Shown in pieces: positions 1 to 10,745 of a stretch of 64,000 nucleotides of DNA (its first letter is position 1; each line of letters starts with the position of its first letter). Position numbers and translations under genes: made by a program. The notes beneath the pieces are model-generated. The model was not told the DNA's origin, ran no database searches, and saw only the letters and a list, made by a program, of their open reading frames with translations. The DNA is from Allolobophora icterica (taxonomy: Eukaryota; Annelida; Clitellata; Crassiclitellata; Lumbricidae), in the NCBI GenBank assembly GCA_963556255.1, contig OY744609.1, positions 25,141,036 through 25,205,035 of the forward strand, given 5' to 3'.

Positions 1-718
1 GGCTTTGACTTGTGCATGTCCGATCGACGATTGCCTGAGCATTGCATCGTCGTCGTGATTTTGTGAATCTTGAACTTCGACTTCAGATCGTCAACATTCA
101 GTGAAACCGGTGTTTTCACGCCAACTCCTCCGATCTCAACTCTGTGTGTGTGGCCAGCATGCGTGACATCAGGAACTGGGAGGTGGTTGCGTACAAAGAA
201 GAACTCGTTCGGCGTCAGGAACCTTTCAACAAGAATCACCTGTGGTGTCTCGGCATTGAACGGTTTCTGTGTGTGCATTTTGAGAATTGGATGACGTTTT
301 GGTTCGTTGAGAAAGTAGTCGACCGTTTCGTGGTGCAACTGTTTCTTGTCCTCGTCCGAGAGGATGTTCCCAATTCTCATTTCCTCGAGTGTTTCGAGAA
401 CATGGGCACTCTTGTGGACCCCATAGAGATCCCAGAAAGGCTCAAGGGCTCCCCCGACCGCCATGAGAATGCGCTCACCACCAGGGTGGCTGTCGATGAA
501 GTCCGTGATGTCGTAGACGCCTTCATGGAACGTCACCCAGATTCGGTTTTCCATCGATGTGTGCTCACTGATCTCGTCAAAGCTATAGTCTGGCAGATCG
601 GGACGGCGACGACCTGCATGTAAAACAATTTCTTCCTTTTGATCATCTGTACCATCCTTAGCCTTTGCTTCGGCCGCATTCACTGTGCCAGACGAAATGT
701 ACCGATACAACAGCCAAG
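1..718 (-). CDS. SUOX: Sulfite oxidase, large internal exon (partial)
   Basis: Mitochondrial intermembrane-space enzyme that oxidises sulfite to sulfate and passes electrons to cytochrome c. The minus strand stays open from about 750 to base 1. In order it shows: a hydrophobic segment (RYVCFLAWLLYRYI) like the membrane/targeting region before the haem domain; an acidic linker; a cytochrome b5 domain with WVTFHEGVYDITDFIDSHPGG, whose HPGG His is an axial haem ligand, and LEPFWDLYGVHKSAHV, which supplies the second His; the hinge KRHPILKMHTQKPFNAE; and the start of the molybdopterin domain with FFFVRNHLPVP and MQCSGNRRSDM. The Cys of QCSGNRR is the expected molybdenum ligand. The exon runs off the left edge, so the rest of the Mo domain and the dimerisation domain are outside. 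The upstream limit is placed at a polypyrimidine-AG acceptor (minus-strand tgctttttag, exon from 718); a second AG near 742-752 is possible. No stop or frameshift is present, so it looks functional. Confidence 0.93.
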
Positions 719-1006
719 CTAAAAAGCACACATATCGTACTGTCAGTAGTCTAAATAAAATATAAGAGCTACAAATTAGAGCTACAAATAGCAGTAGACT
801 ACAGCAAGTTTAAAATTCTACCCATAAATACTGTGACTAAAAACTGAACAAGCTGTGTACATGGAAAGGAGTTTAACATAATATTTGACTGTTAAGCTAT
901 CTACTCATAAATTATAGTTATAAATTTTAATTAACTTTGTGGATTTCCATATATGATGCCTCAGCTCATCTGCAGTCAAAATACTAGGGTTGGATACCTG
1001 TGGACA
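719..1006. other. Intronic or 5' flanking DNA of SUOX
   Basis: AT-rich sequence upstream of the SUOX exon acceptor. No coding signal or recognisable repeat seen; it is presumably the preceding intron. Confidence 0.4.
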
Positions 1007-1108
1007 GGGGCCATCCATATATATAAAAGGGACAGGGAGGTAATTCCAAATGCTAACAAGGGAGGGGCTGGTAGGTCATTTTTCCAGACACCTTTTATGG
1101 ACGATCCC
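1007..1108. mobile_element. Short MITE with GGGGCCATCCATA-type ends
   Basis: The left end GGGGCCATCCATATATA and the right end (inverted GGGATCGTCCATAAAAGG) form imperfect terminal inverted repeats around about 100 bp. The left terminus and the following gggaggtaattccaaatgc resemble the Harbinger-like MITEs at 10749 and 12252, so this is probably a diverged short relative. No convincing target duplication. Confidence 0.5.
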
Positions 1109-1210
1109 TGAACTTTGTTAGTAGCGTTGTAGTCTGAACTTTAAAAGTAAAAACTGTAATCTGTCAGAACTCGCTAAATCTTCTTTTTCTTCTTTTCCTT
1201 CAGGCTCGAA

Positions 1211-4207
1211 TTAATCCCTCTTTGGAGAGGGGTCAGCCACTCGGATCCTTCTCTTCCACTTGTTTCTTTCTTGAGCATCTTCTTTCTTCAGTTTTAGGAG
1301 TTTTAGGTCTTGTTGTATCGTGTCTTCCCATCTCTTCCTCTGTCGTCCCCGGCTGCGGCGTCCGTATACCTCTGCATTCATGATTCTTTTCACACAACTA
1401 TCATCCTCTTTTCTCATTACATGTCCATACCACCTCAGCCTGGTCTCTCGTACTTTGTCAGTTATACATGCCACCCCGAGCTTCTTTCTGATGTCCACAT
1501 TTCTTTTCCTGTCCTTCAGTGAGATCCCAAGTATCCATCGTAGCATTCTCATCTCTGTTCTCTCCAGTAACCCTTCATCCCTTTTTGTCAGCGCCCAGGC
1601 CTCTGCTCCATATAGCATCACCGGTCTTACCATTGTTTTGTATACCTTTCCCTTGAGTTGAGTTGGCATTTTGGCGTCACACAACACTCCCGTTAGTTCT
1701 CTCCATTTCTGCCAAGCCACCTTAATCCTGTTCCTGATGTCATGCTCGCAGCCACCCTGTGCATTCATGGTCGATCCCAGATATTTAAATGTTTCAACCT
1801 GTTTCAGTGACTTTCCTGCAATGTCTCTGATCTCAATTGCTTCCGTTGTTTTTGAGCAGACCATGGTTTCTGTTTTATTGATGTTTATCTTAAGACCCTT
1901 GCTCTCCACTGCCATCTGCCAGTCTGTAAAACGTGCTTGCATCTTCGCCTCTGCATCGTCCGCCAGTATAAGATCATCCGCATACAGCATGTCCCAAGGT
2001 ACCTCTCTCCTTACATGTTCTGATATTGCATCCATCACAATAATAAACAGTAGAGGACTCAGGCACGATCCTTGATGTACACCCACTCGTATCTCGAATT
2101 CTCCTGTGTTGCCTATACTGCTCCTCACTGTTGTTCTTGCACCTTCATACATTGACTTTACCAAGCGCACAATTACCTCCGAGACTCCCTTCTTCCTCAA
2201 ACTCCAGTAAACGACATCCCTTGGAACTCTATCAAAAGCTTTTTCCATATCCACGAAGGTCCAGTATCTTTTGTTGTTTCCTTCTAAAACCTTTTCCTGT
2301 ACCTGTCTCAGTATGAACACTGCATCTGTTGTACCCCTCCCTGGCCTGAAGCCAAACTGGTTGTCATGTAGCTCAACCCGCTCTCTGATACGCCTCTCAA
2401 TGATCTTTTCATACACCTTGAGTACGACCTCCAACAATTTGATTCCTCTGTAATTCCCGCATTCCAGCACATCTCCTTTCTGCTTGTATAACGCTAGTAT
2501 TTCACTTTCTTTCAAATCTTGGGGTAGTTTTTCCTGCTTCATGAAGTTGTTTAAGATGACATATAACCATTCAACCCCATTTTGTTCCAGTGCCTTAAAC
2601 ATTTCGGCCGTCATTCCAGATGGCCCCGGTGCCTTGTTGTTCTTCATCATTGCAATTGCTGTCTCAATCTCTTTATAGGTGATTTCCATCTCTGGTCCTG
2701 CTACAGGGTTGGTCTCCTGTAGAGGCTCCCTTGGGTTTTCTTCATTTAGCAGTTCCTCGAAGTATGTTTTCCATCTGGATCTGATTGCCTCCTCATCGAT
2801 GAGTATTTTACCATTCTTGTCCTTAATAACATTTACTGACTGTTTATCTTGTCGACTTCTTTGTCTTGCCCTTGCTATTTTATATATCTTGCCCTCCCCT
2901 TCTTTGGTGTCTAGCTCCTGGTACATATGTTGTAACGCCCTATTTTTGGCTATTGCCACAGACCTTTTAGCTTCCCGACAGGTTGCCTTGTATTCTGCTC
3001 TCCGTCCATCATCGTGTCGATTCATCTGCCAGTTCTTATAGGCGGTCTTCTTGCTTTGTATTGCCGTCTGCACCTCTGCCTCCCACCACCAAGTATCTCT
3101 CTCCTTCCTTTTTTGTCCCTTTGTTGTTCCACACACCTGCTTTGCCGCCCCCAGCACGCCGCTTTTCAGTTTGTCCCATGTCACCTCCTCTGCTCCAGCT
3201 AATCGTGCCTGCACCTCCAGTTTGTAAGCATCTTTTATATCTCCCTTCAGTTTCCAAGTTCTGATACGTTCCTTTTGCTTGATCTGTTTTCTTTTCTGAT
3301 GTTGAGTTTGCACCATCATGTCCATGATCAGTACCCTGTGTTGGCTGACCACTGCCTCTCCTGGTATAACTTTGCAATCACGTATATGCTTTCTATCCTC
3401 CCTCCTCACCAGTAAGTAGTCAATCTGGCTTGCATTTCTTCCACTGCGGTATGTTATTCGGTGTTCATCTGATTTTCTAAAGTATGTGTTTACAATAGCC
3501 AGATCCAATCCCTGTGCAGCTTCTAATAATCTGTCTCCTTCTTCATTTCTTCTACCGAAACCGTGACCTCCGTGTACTTCCTCAAATCCGTCAGCCTCTA
3601 TGCCTACATGTCCATTCATATCGGCGCCCACAACTAGGTGCTCCGTGTTCGGTATGTTTCTAATCAAGGTTTCCAGGTCTTCGTGGAACCTGTCCTTTTC
3701 CTCCTGTGTACATCCAGTCTGCGGGGCATATCCAGAAACCACATTGATGATCTGCCCCTGTATCACCAGTCTTAGAGCCATAAGTCTGTCACTAACTCTT
3801 GTCACATCCACCACCTTCTCCTTAAACTCAGGGTCCAATATCACTCCCACTCCATTCTGTTTGTTTCCACCTCCACTAAACAGTAGCTTGAATCCATCTC
3901 CCAGCTCTCTGGCTCCCTGTCCGGTCCATCTGACCTCCTGAACACACAAGATATTTATTGCTCTTCTCTGCATTACATCAATGATCTCTCTAGATCTACC
4001 TGTAAGGCTCCCCACATTCCATGTGGCTAGCCTAACTCTACAGTCGTCGCTTGCGGGGTACGCCCTAGCCCTAACTCTAAATTCGTCGCTTGTGGGGTAC
4101 GCCCTAGCAGTCCCTTGCTGATTTCTCACACCGCCCGGGCGACGATGCGCGTCGTTCCCAGAGAACGCCCTAGCCCTATGCTCAATCGAAAGTGTATGAA
4201 GATCCAT
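1211..4207 (-). CDS. RTE-like endonuclease-reverse transcriptase ORF
   Basis: 998 aa without stop or frameshift. Residues about 60-300 form an apurinic-like endonuclease: LATWNVGSLTGRS, CVQEVRW (metal-binding Glu), SGYAPQTG, VVGADMNGHVG, SQIDYLLVRR and SQHRVLIMD; the last replaces the usual SDH, as in many RTE-like proteins annotated craniofacial development protein 2-like. The reverse transcriptase follows at about 500-780: GFRPGRGTTDAVFILRQ, FVDMEKAFDRVPRD (catalytic Asp), GVHQGSCLSPLLF, MLYADDLILADD (YADD) and FKYLGSTM. The C-terminus ends in the arginine-rich YGRRSRGRQRKRWEDTI typical of this group. All catalytic motifs are present, so the copy is young and may be active. ATG at 4207 is the first Met; an N-terminal 13-aa unit is repeated just after it. 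Confidence 0.92.
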   Translation of the reverse strand: MDLHTLSIEHRARAFSGNDAHRRPGGVRNQQGTARAYPTSDEFRVRARAYPASDDCRVRLATWNVGSLTGRSREIIDVMQRRAINILCVQEVRWTGQGARELGDGFKLLFSGGGNKQNGVGVILDPEFKEKVVDVTRVSDRLMALRLVIQGQIINVVSGYAPQTGCTQEEKDRFHEDLETLIRNIPNTEHLVVGADMNGHVGIEADGFEEVHGGHGFGRRNEEGDRLLEAAQGLDLAIVNTYFRKSDEHRITYRSGRNASQIDYLLVRREDRKHIRDCKVIPGEAVVSQHRVLIMDMMVQTQHQKRKQIKQKERIRTWKLKGDIKDAYKLEVQARLAGAEEVTWDKLKSGVLGAAKQVCGTTKGQKRKERDTWWWEAEVQTAIQSKKTAYKNWQMNRHDDGRRAEYKATCREAKRSVAIAKNRALQHMYQELDTKEGEGKIYKIARARQRSRQDKQSVNVIKDKNGKILIDEEAIRSRWKTYFEELLNEENPREPLQETNPVAGPEMEITYKEIETAIAMMKNNKAPGPSGMTAEMFKALEQNGVEWLYVILNNFMKQEKLPQDLKESEILALYKQKGDVLECGNYRGIKLLEVVLKVYEKIIERRIRERVELHDNQFGFRPGRGTTDAVFILRQVQEKVLEGNNKRYWTFVDMEKAFDRVPRDVVYWSLRKKGVSEVIVRLVKSMYEGARTTVRSSIGNTGEFEIRVGVHQGSCLSPLLFIIVMDAISEHVRREVPWDMLYADDLILADDAEAKMQARFTDWQMAVESKGLKININKTETMVCSKTTEAIEIRDIAGKSLKQVETFKYLGSTMNAQGGCEHDIRNRIKVAWQKWRELTGVLCDAKMPTQLKGKVYKTMVRPVMLYGAEAWALTKRDEGLLERTEMRMLRWILGISLKDRKRNVDIRKKLGVACITDKVRETRLRWYGHVMRKEDDSCVKRIMNAEVYGRRSRGRQRKRWEDTIQQDLKLLKLKKEDAQERNKWKRRIRVADPSPKRD
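4030..4107 (-). repeat. 39-bp tandem duplication inside the RTE ORF
   Basis: Two adjacent 39-bp units encode RARAYPTSDEFRV and RARAYPASDDCRV near the ORF N-terminus. A partial third trace (gaacgccctagccc) lies at about 4162. The unit length is a multiple of three, so the frame is kept. Confidence 0.8.
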
Positions 4208-4340
4208 AGAAAATTTTGGAGCAAAGTTTCACAACCGGATGCCCTTCCTGACGTCAACCCCTTTCGGTTTGGAACCTAGCCTTTGGTGCAAGCACCTACC
4301 CGCAAGGCAGCGAGGGCTCCAGGCTTATTTAAAGGCGGCC

Positions 4341-5430
4341 TGTACTCGCCTTGTCACATGACCGTCATAGAGCATCTGCAGCTTTTATCATAGGATGCGG
4401 TGCCACCCACATCCCATACCGCGCCCTGATAGCCTTGCCGCTGTTGGTCCGCGACTGCTTATTCGACAGGGTATACCTGCTTATTTCGCAGCTAGCCTCT
4501 ATATCTAGAGGTCGTTCCACTATCCGCCACCTGTGGACGCGTGTGGTAGCAGTACAGCTCTCCCCCACACTGAATAAAATAACAAATTAGCAATATTTAT
4601 TAAAATCAATTTTCAAAATAAATATGGTGTATAAAAAAATACATCAAGTGTTCTTAAATGATCCACTTTCTAGATATAACATACAGGCTAACTATATCGT
4701 TGATATCGATAGAGATAAAAAAAGTTCCAGTTTAGAGAGGCACGTGGCATTATGTGAACAACGAAGGTAGTGGATCGCCCTTTTGACACTCGACAAAAAC
4801 ATCTATTTTGTAGACCAGCCACAATAAGCCGTTTAAAGCCCTTTATTCAAGAGTATTAGATGTAAAATGTTTGTACATTTACATTCAACATGCTGCATTT
4901 ACAAACAAGGAATGATAAGGATAATTGGAGCAATGGCGTCAACAAGATCAGAGATTTTATCAATTTTATTAATAATTATAAATAACTCAATAACTGTCTA
5001 TAGTGCTGCTGTACAAGGCACAAGACATCACCCAAGAACATAACTATTGAAGTCATTCCATAGTCGGCTCAATACCAGAAAGTCAGAGCACAGCTCAGAC
5101 AAATCATCTTAAAATCATACAATAGTCCAAGCAATTATTAAATCAATCAAAATAAATTAATAAACCAATCAATCATCTAATCAACCAATTAACCATCTAA
5201 TCAGATAATCCTGAAAATAACCATCTACTGAATGTCTGCGTATTGCCTATTGGATATCCTCAAATTCACATATCAAAGCCAGTTACTAGCTTCACACCAG
5301 CTGGCAGAAAGGCACTGGTTCCGATTAGGGCCAATGACCTCCAGCGTGACACAATTGCACAGCTACAGTGTGGGATGCCCAGGTGGCAATGTGCCATATA
5401 TAATCGTTACATATCACTACATCACCGTCT
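4341..5430. other. Unique or unclassified AT-rich DNA
   Basis: No coding or mobile-element signature seen. An imperfect (ATCAATCA)-like run lies around 5140-5215. Confidence 0.4.
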
Positions 5431-5435
5431 TAGAA

Positions 5436-5704
5436 GAAGAGCAGTCCATTAAGATAACCCCAAGAAGCATCTATGGTTGGGTAACACACTTAATTTTCTT
5501 AGCCTCGGCATATGTGGCCAGTCATCTGCCTCACCAACTGATCTTTCCACCGACATTGTACAGTCGGTGCATTTGTTAAAGCCGAGTTTTCTAAGGGGCA
5601 CAAGTGGAGCAGAAATCTCAAAAAATTTCTGCCCTGCTGGGGATTTGAACTCCAACCTTACGGTTGACAGTCCAGCATGCTCACCACTTTACTATCCAAC
5701 ACCT
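5436..5704 (-). mobile_element. tRNA-derived SINE, copy 1
   Basis: In minus orientation the head reads like a tRNA: an A-box-like TAGTAAAGTGGTGAGCATGC and a B-box-like GGTTGGAGTTCAAATCCCC (plus 5639-5658). The body contains tcggtgg...ccgaggctaagaaaatt. The same order of head and body recurs at 52560 (plus) and 59529 (minus), which defines a family. Confidence 0.75.
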
Positions 5705-6069
5705 CTTCACTGTATTAATGTGCACAGAAGAATTTCACTGTACTTATATCACCTAAATTACTGCACAGTACTCGATACCATTGCCTGAAAGTCAGCCCTC
5801 TGCACTCTACAATGCACGACAACTAGGCATTTATCCAGCACCTTTCTACTCTCAAAAGGACACTCACATGTACAAAAATATGGCACTGAGTTTACAACAT
5901 ATAGGCTAATCATTTAACTTCCAAGGGATTTCAAGTTTTGCTTAGCTTTGTTCTCTTAGGAAGAGTTACAAGAAAAGCATAACAACCTTAGACTATGAGA
6001 CTGCCTGCCCCATCCACAGGACCTTTGAACATACTGTTGTGGGCTGTTATGATTATATATGACCCTTAG

Positions 6070-6304
6070 ACTTCTGACTCACATACCGGCATCTTTTTCA
6101 GCTATTAAAAAATTATTTTTTATTTTAATAATAAAAACAATAATTTAGTTATTTTAATTGAATTTCAGTGTTGTGCACTGTTTTCAGTGTTTACTGAGAC
6201 CCTCCCTCAATCCCGTTTTTCTCGGGATTTTAGCCCTTCCATAATTGTTCAGTTCCAGAACCTATTGTTCAGTTCTACAAGCTTTTTTCTAGAAAAAAGC
6301 ACTG
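6070..6304. mobile_element. hAT MITE, same family as 32617
   Basis: The interior (ttttaataataaaaacaata, ttcagtgtt, tttactgagaccct, cctattgttcagttc) aligns with the element at 32617-32866. The right end AAAAAAGCACTG is kept; the left end is eroded and no target duplication is recognisable. Confidence 0.6.
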
Positions 6305-7588
6305 CTAACTAGTAACTTATAGGTAATTTGGTAGCTTGATTACCTTATGCACTTGAACTCCCTGCTCTGGTTAGCACAACCTTTGAAGTTTGAACCCTGC
6401 TGTTGACTGTTATCACTCAAGTCACTGCTAGACCCCACTAAATGCTAACATACTCTGTGGTAGCTAGTAAAGCTAGTAGTTTGTTGTGATTATCTTGCAC
6501 AGAAGCTGGTTTCAAAGGCCCCTTTGGCTGTTGTCGCTTTCAACTGAGGGCAAATAGGTTTGCTGTATAAGTGTGTGCACACACATACATACATAAACAA
6601 ATGCTATACTGTTGTGTTGATTTGTCCATAAGCCAGTATGGAAAAACATCAAGTGCACGGAGGTCAAACTATTCACAGGATGTCCCTTGGTACACATCCA
6701 ACTCTGTTCTTTAAAATATGCTACAGAAGTTCATGCACAGTAAGGTCTATAGATATGGAATAATTATTTTAAGAGGGTTAATTACCAGTCCATTCCTTAG
6801 CCTACATAACAGTCTGGAATAACTGCAGGCACCACGTGTCTTATAAACGCCCTGAGATGGTCTGTATATCTGCTATACTACGATACCTCAACAAGGCCTG
6901 GGCGCCAGCCTGTTTGCGTACACCAACACCTACCCAAGTCAAACGGCCTTTGATGTTTACAAGGCCCAGTTAGTTGGACGATGTGGCCTAGTTTACCTGG
7001 TCACAACCTGGGAAAACAGAGCAAGAGACAAAGGGAAGGAAGGGACAGGGACCAAGACAGAGGTGGAAGGAAGGAAGGTACTTTAAGACTCTGCTACTGT
7101 CACTCATGTACGGAGGCCAATTCTCCTCCTCCATTCCATCCTCAATCTACACAAAATCAGACCATTAGTCAAATAAACAGGAAACTAGACCTCTAAACCT
7201 TCTCTTCTCTTTTCCACGTTCCAGTTCCTTCTCTTGCTCCTTTCTCTCCTTCTTCTTCATTTTTCTTCCTCGTCCTCCTCTCCCAGATCTTCCTCCTCTT
7301 ATTCATCGTCCTTCTGATCCTTCTTCTGGTACTCGACTGTGACAACTCATGTACTCAATACACATTTTTCAGGCTTGCATAAACACGGGCTTGAACAGCC
7401 ACTGTCATGTATTCCATGTTCCACAATAACCAATATATTCCCTCAATATAAGACCCACTTAATCATAACTGCCAATTAGCATGTTAAAATCTAGATCCCA
7501 TGACAGGGCTTTACCGCAAGCTGACAACAGCATGAGAAAAACCTTTATTGTCAGAATGCTGTATACTTACTAACCAACTGGACCTATG
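6305..7588. other. No recognised feature
   Basis: Intergenic sequence. Imperfect purine-rich stretch at 7010-7080 and a pyrimidine-rich TTCTCC stretch at 7195-7330; nothing else supported. Confidence 0.4.
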
Positions 7589-7662
<74 letters not shown>

Positions 7663-7663
7663 T
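7589..7663. repeat. (AT)n microsatellite
   Basis: About 75 bp of AT dinucleotides with one internal C. Confidence 0.95.
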
Positions 7664-9100
7664 ATGGTTAATGCTGTGTACACATATACCAATGTATGTT
7701 TGTTTATTAACTTCAGAAGATCTATTTAACAGATGTTGTTCACCAGAGTGCTGTTTGGTAGCTGGTTTAATAAAAAATATACTTACTTACTTACTTAAAA
7801 ACTTCGCTTCAAGCATTAACGCTGAAATACGTTTAAATCCAATCACAGCGCACCAAACACATGGAATCAGTTTTTAAGAAAGGTCATTGAGGGCAAACAC
7901 TGAATATGGAAGTCCTGGAGTCCATAGACCTACTAAGACTCAAACCATCCAGGTAACTCTTACCTCCTCCGCCAACAGCAACTGTTCCTAAAACCGCATA
8001 TCTCCATGCTTTGAAGCCTTCCGACTGACGTCTCGGTAGCGTATGTAAGCTCCTCGAAAGACTCGATGGAAAACAGAAAACCGCATTCCTGCGTTCAGTC
8101 CAGGGTTGCCGAAAGTCCGTCGGTCGAGGACCAAGCACAACGGTCGCCGCTGGTTGAATCCTCCGAAGCCCACAGCGCCCAACCAGTCTCACGCAGCACA
8201 ATGACAGATGCATTTTCCCTCAGAGCAGGACCAGTGACCCGGCACCACTTCGTAGCACCACTTGGTTTGGGTCACTCTGAAAACCAACATCAAATGAACT
8301 GTTTGCAACCGCACCCAAAGACTTAAAACAGTGAACAAGGCGGCCCACCGAACGTATCTAGGCCGCGTGATGCGTTCTGGTAGAGCCGCAAGGGCTTCTG
8401 GTCTATCCACGGGTAAATATGTAAAAAAGTTTACCACGATGTCAAGCAAAGATTTGATGTCAAGCACCTATATACAAGGCGATAACAGGGCTTATTCTAA
8501 CGTGCAGCTGGACACAAAGTGTGTAGTTGGGAAAGAAATTTGTGCATTTACAATTAAGATGTTGTGCAGTTACTTTTTGTAGACCTAATTGTATAAACTA
8601 TCGGAAGTAGCTAATAATGGAATATTTAAACCAAGCTGTTGGTTCGCCGAGTTCGAAATAAGCCAAATAACGATAAGTCAAACGAGATTAAACACAAGCA
8701 GCAATTGCAGTTGGCAGTTTGTAACATAAAAAAATTAAAAACGAAACATTTACGAATGAGTCGGACCATATGGCTTTCTTGCTTTTGTGGCTGCAACTTG
8801 GCAAGGCATATAGGCCTACTAGAAAAATCGCAAATGTATAGAGCGTCTACCAACTTCCCAATTAAGCTATTCCACACCAAGTCGAGCATTATTAACTTCA
8901 GAGATCAAAATGCTTTTGGATCTGCAACAGTAACTGTGTTTGGCCTATCTTGAACAAAAGATTCGTCGCATTCTGCAAGTTCGCTTCCGAAAACTGCAAA
9001 TATCCCCATTAAAGCTTTGTTATGTCTTTCGTTCTACAGTATAGGCTATGCGCTCGTTTTTGCAGCCACACAAGCACGGAAGTAGAAGCAGAAAGAACAG
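7664..9100. other. Unclassified DNA with a probable retroelement tail
   Basis: The motif gctgtttggtagctggttta followed by A-rich sequence and (ACTT)n at 7780-7798 looks like the 3' tail of a retroelement. Remaining frames are short and show no domain. Confidence 0.35.
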
Positions 9101-9103
9101 GAG

Positions 9104-9440
9104 AACGAGGAGGAGGAGGAGAAGAAGAAGAAGAAGAAGAAGAAGAAGAAGAAGAAGAAGAAGAAGAAGAAGAAGAAGAAGAAGAAGAAGAAGAAGAAGA
9201 AGAAGAAGAAGAAGAAGAAGAAGAAGAAGAAGAAGAAGAAGAAGAAGAAGAAGAAGAAGAAGAAGAAGAAGAAGAAGAAGACTGAGAAAGACAATTAGAA
9301 AAAGAAGAAGCAGAATAAGAAAGAGAAGAAGAAGGATTAGCATAAAACGAAGACGAAGAAGGAGAAGTAGCAAACAAAATAGCAGGATGAGGCAGAGGAG
9401 GAGAAGGAGGAGGAGAAGAAAGAGAAGGAGAATTAAAGAG
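9104..9440. repeat. (GAA)n/(GGA)n purine array
   Basis: A near-perfect GAA run at about 9119-9280, flanked by GGA-rich starts and a decayed GAA/GGA tail to 9440. Poly-Glu, poly-Arg, poly-Ser and poly-Leu frames here are artefacts. Confidence 0.95.
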
Positions 9441-9520
9441 AAAAAAATTCCTGAAGTAGGAAGATCAGTTTAATGAAAAGAAGCTGGAGAAACGGTGGAC
9501 GAGTTGCAGATGCTATTGAA

Positions 9521-9777
9521 CAGTGGCGGCGATCTTGTTTGACAGGTGGGAGGGGCATTTTTGAACTGATCTGGTCAAAAAAGAGTTTTGAACTGATCTG
9601 GTTAAAAAATTTTCGCGCTCACGCGGGAACAAATTTTATGATCTAAGGGGCGAAAAATTTATGACCTTTTTTGGTGTTTCTTCTAAATTTGGGGGACCGA
9701 TGTATGGCGTGTACCCCTCCACTGTTAAAGGTGGGGGGGGGTCTTGTCCCCCTCGACCCCCGGGATCGCCGTCCATG
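9521..9777. mobile_element. hAT MITE with perfect 8-bp TSD
   Basis: Left end CAGTGGCGGCGATC, right end GGGATCGCCGTCCATG (inverted CATGGACGGCGATCCC). Flanked by the perfect duplication CTATTGAA at 9513-9520 and 9778-9785. 257 bp, no transposase. Confidence 0.9.
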
Positions 9778-9785
9778 CTATTGAA

Positions 9786-10745
9786 CGTCCGCGTAATGCT
9801 GTCAGATGGGTAAGAACAGAGAAACCGCTGTCTTGGAAGTCCCCCGTCGTAATTTTTAGCAGACTGAATTTCGAATTTGCCTTTGAATCTTCCATTGAGC
9901 TCCACATCTCAGCGTCCTCTATCGGTGCTGAGCCGCCAGTGCGCACCCTAAGGTAGCAACAATAAACGAGAAAAAATCTTTTGCTCTCTGTTGGGTTTGA
10001 ACTATGTGCATGAATCCTTTTAAATGACCCGACTGTGAGTCAACTTATTACAACGCAAGAATTGATATTCACGGGATTGTGTTTCGTCATAGTAGGCCCT
10101 ATATTATCAGAAACAGATGCACACGCACATGACACACAACTAAATCACACATTTTGACATGTATAACAAAGCGATTGCCTTATTTTACTAGGGTGCAGAA
10201 TCGTAATCCGATCATAGCGCTTACAGGGCTGAATTTCACTCAGAATGTTTTTGTGCGCTGAGGCTCAGTCTGTTTTTGATCAGACATAAGCACGTGAGTG
10301 CCTTCAGTAAGAAACTGCAGCCTAAGCCTTTGAATTTGAAAGCTTACCCGGATTCTTCTCACATTTGAATTTCCCTTTCTGTCTTTCAACAACTCTATAC
10401 TTCGCTTCCGAACACTGGCGATCGTTTAAAGGCACCAGTCTGCCACAGTTACATTCAACTGTCATTCGTCCATATCTCTTGCCACTGGAGAACAGATTAA
10501 CTCTGTTTTACTTATTCCTTAGGGTTTAGGCCAGGATGCCGTTTTATGAATCGTCTTTGAACAGCCTTAATTAGTCATGTCCACTCGGAAGCCATAAAAT
10601 TGAAATAATATGCACTAAAAATTGCAAAAAAATTAGGCGAATTCACTGTTTGAAATGTCATATCTTATTAGTTTCAGGGAGCGAACCCCTTGACCGTGGA
10701 CTTTGCCCCTGGACCCCACGTACTGGGGCATCGCCTCCAGACCCC
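9786..10745. other. No recognised feature
   Basis: AT-rich intergenic DNA between the hAT MITE and the nested insertion complex. No coding signal seen. Confidence 0.4.

Larger units (their letters stand above)
1181..4340 (-). mobile_element. RTE-type non-LTR retrotransposon, near full length
   Basis: On the minus strand: a roughly 130-bp 5' leader (containing cggatgcccttcctgacgtc in plus orientation), one 998-codon frame, and a 3' end of only about 30 bp after the stop, running into an AAG/AAAAAG-rich tail (plus 1181-1203). A single EN-RT frame and a minimal 3' UTR with a simple-repeat tail are typical of the RTE clade. The 5' limit is approximate; no target duplication was identified. Confidence 0.85.

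Noticed and set aside
144..623. 160-codon plus-strand frame at the left edge
   Set aside because: Shadow of the SUOX exon on the minus strand, where the conserved motifs are found.
9009..9473. Poly-Glu, poly-Arg, poly-Ser, poly-Leu and poly-Phe frames
   Set aside because: All come from the (GAA)n array.
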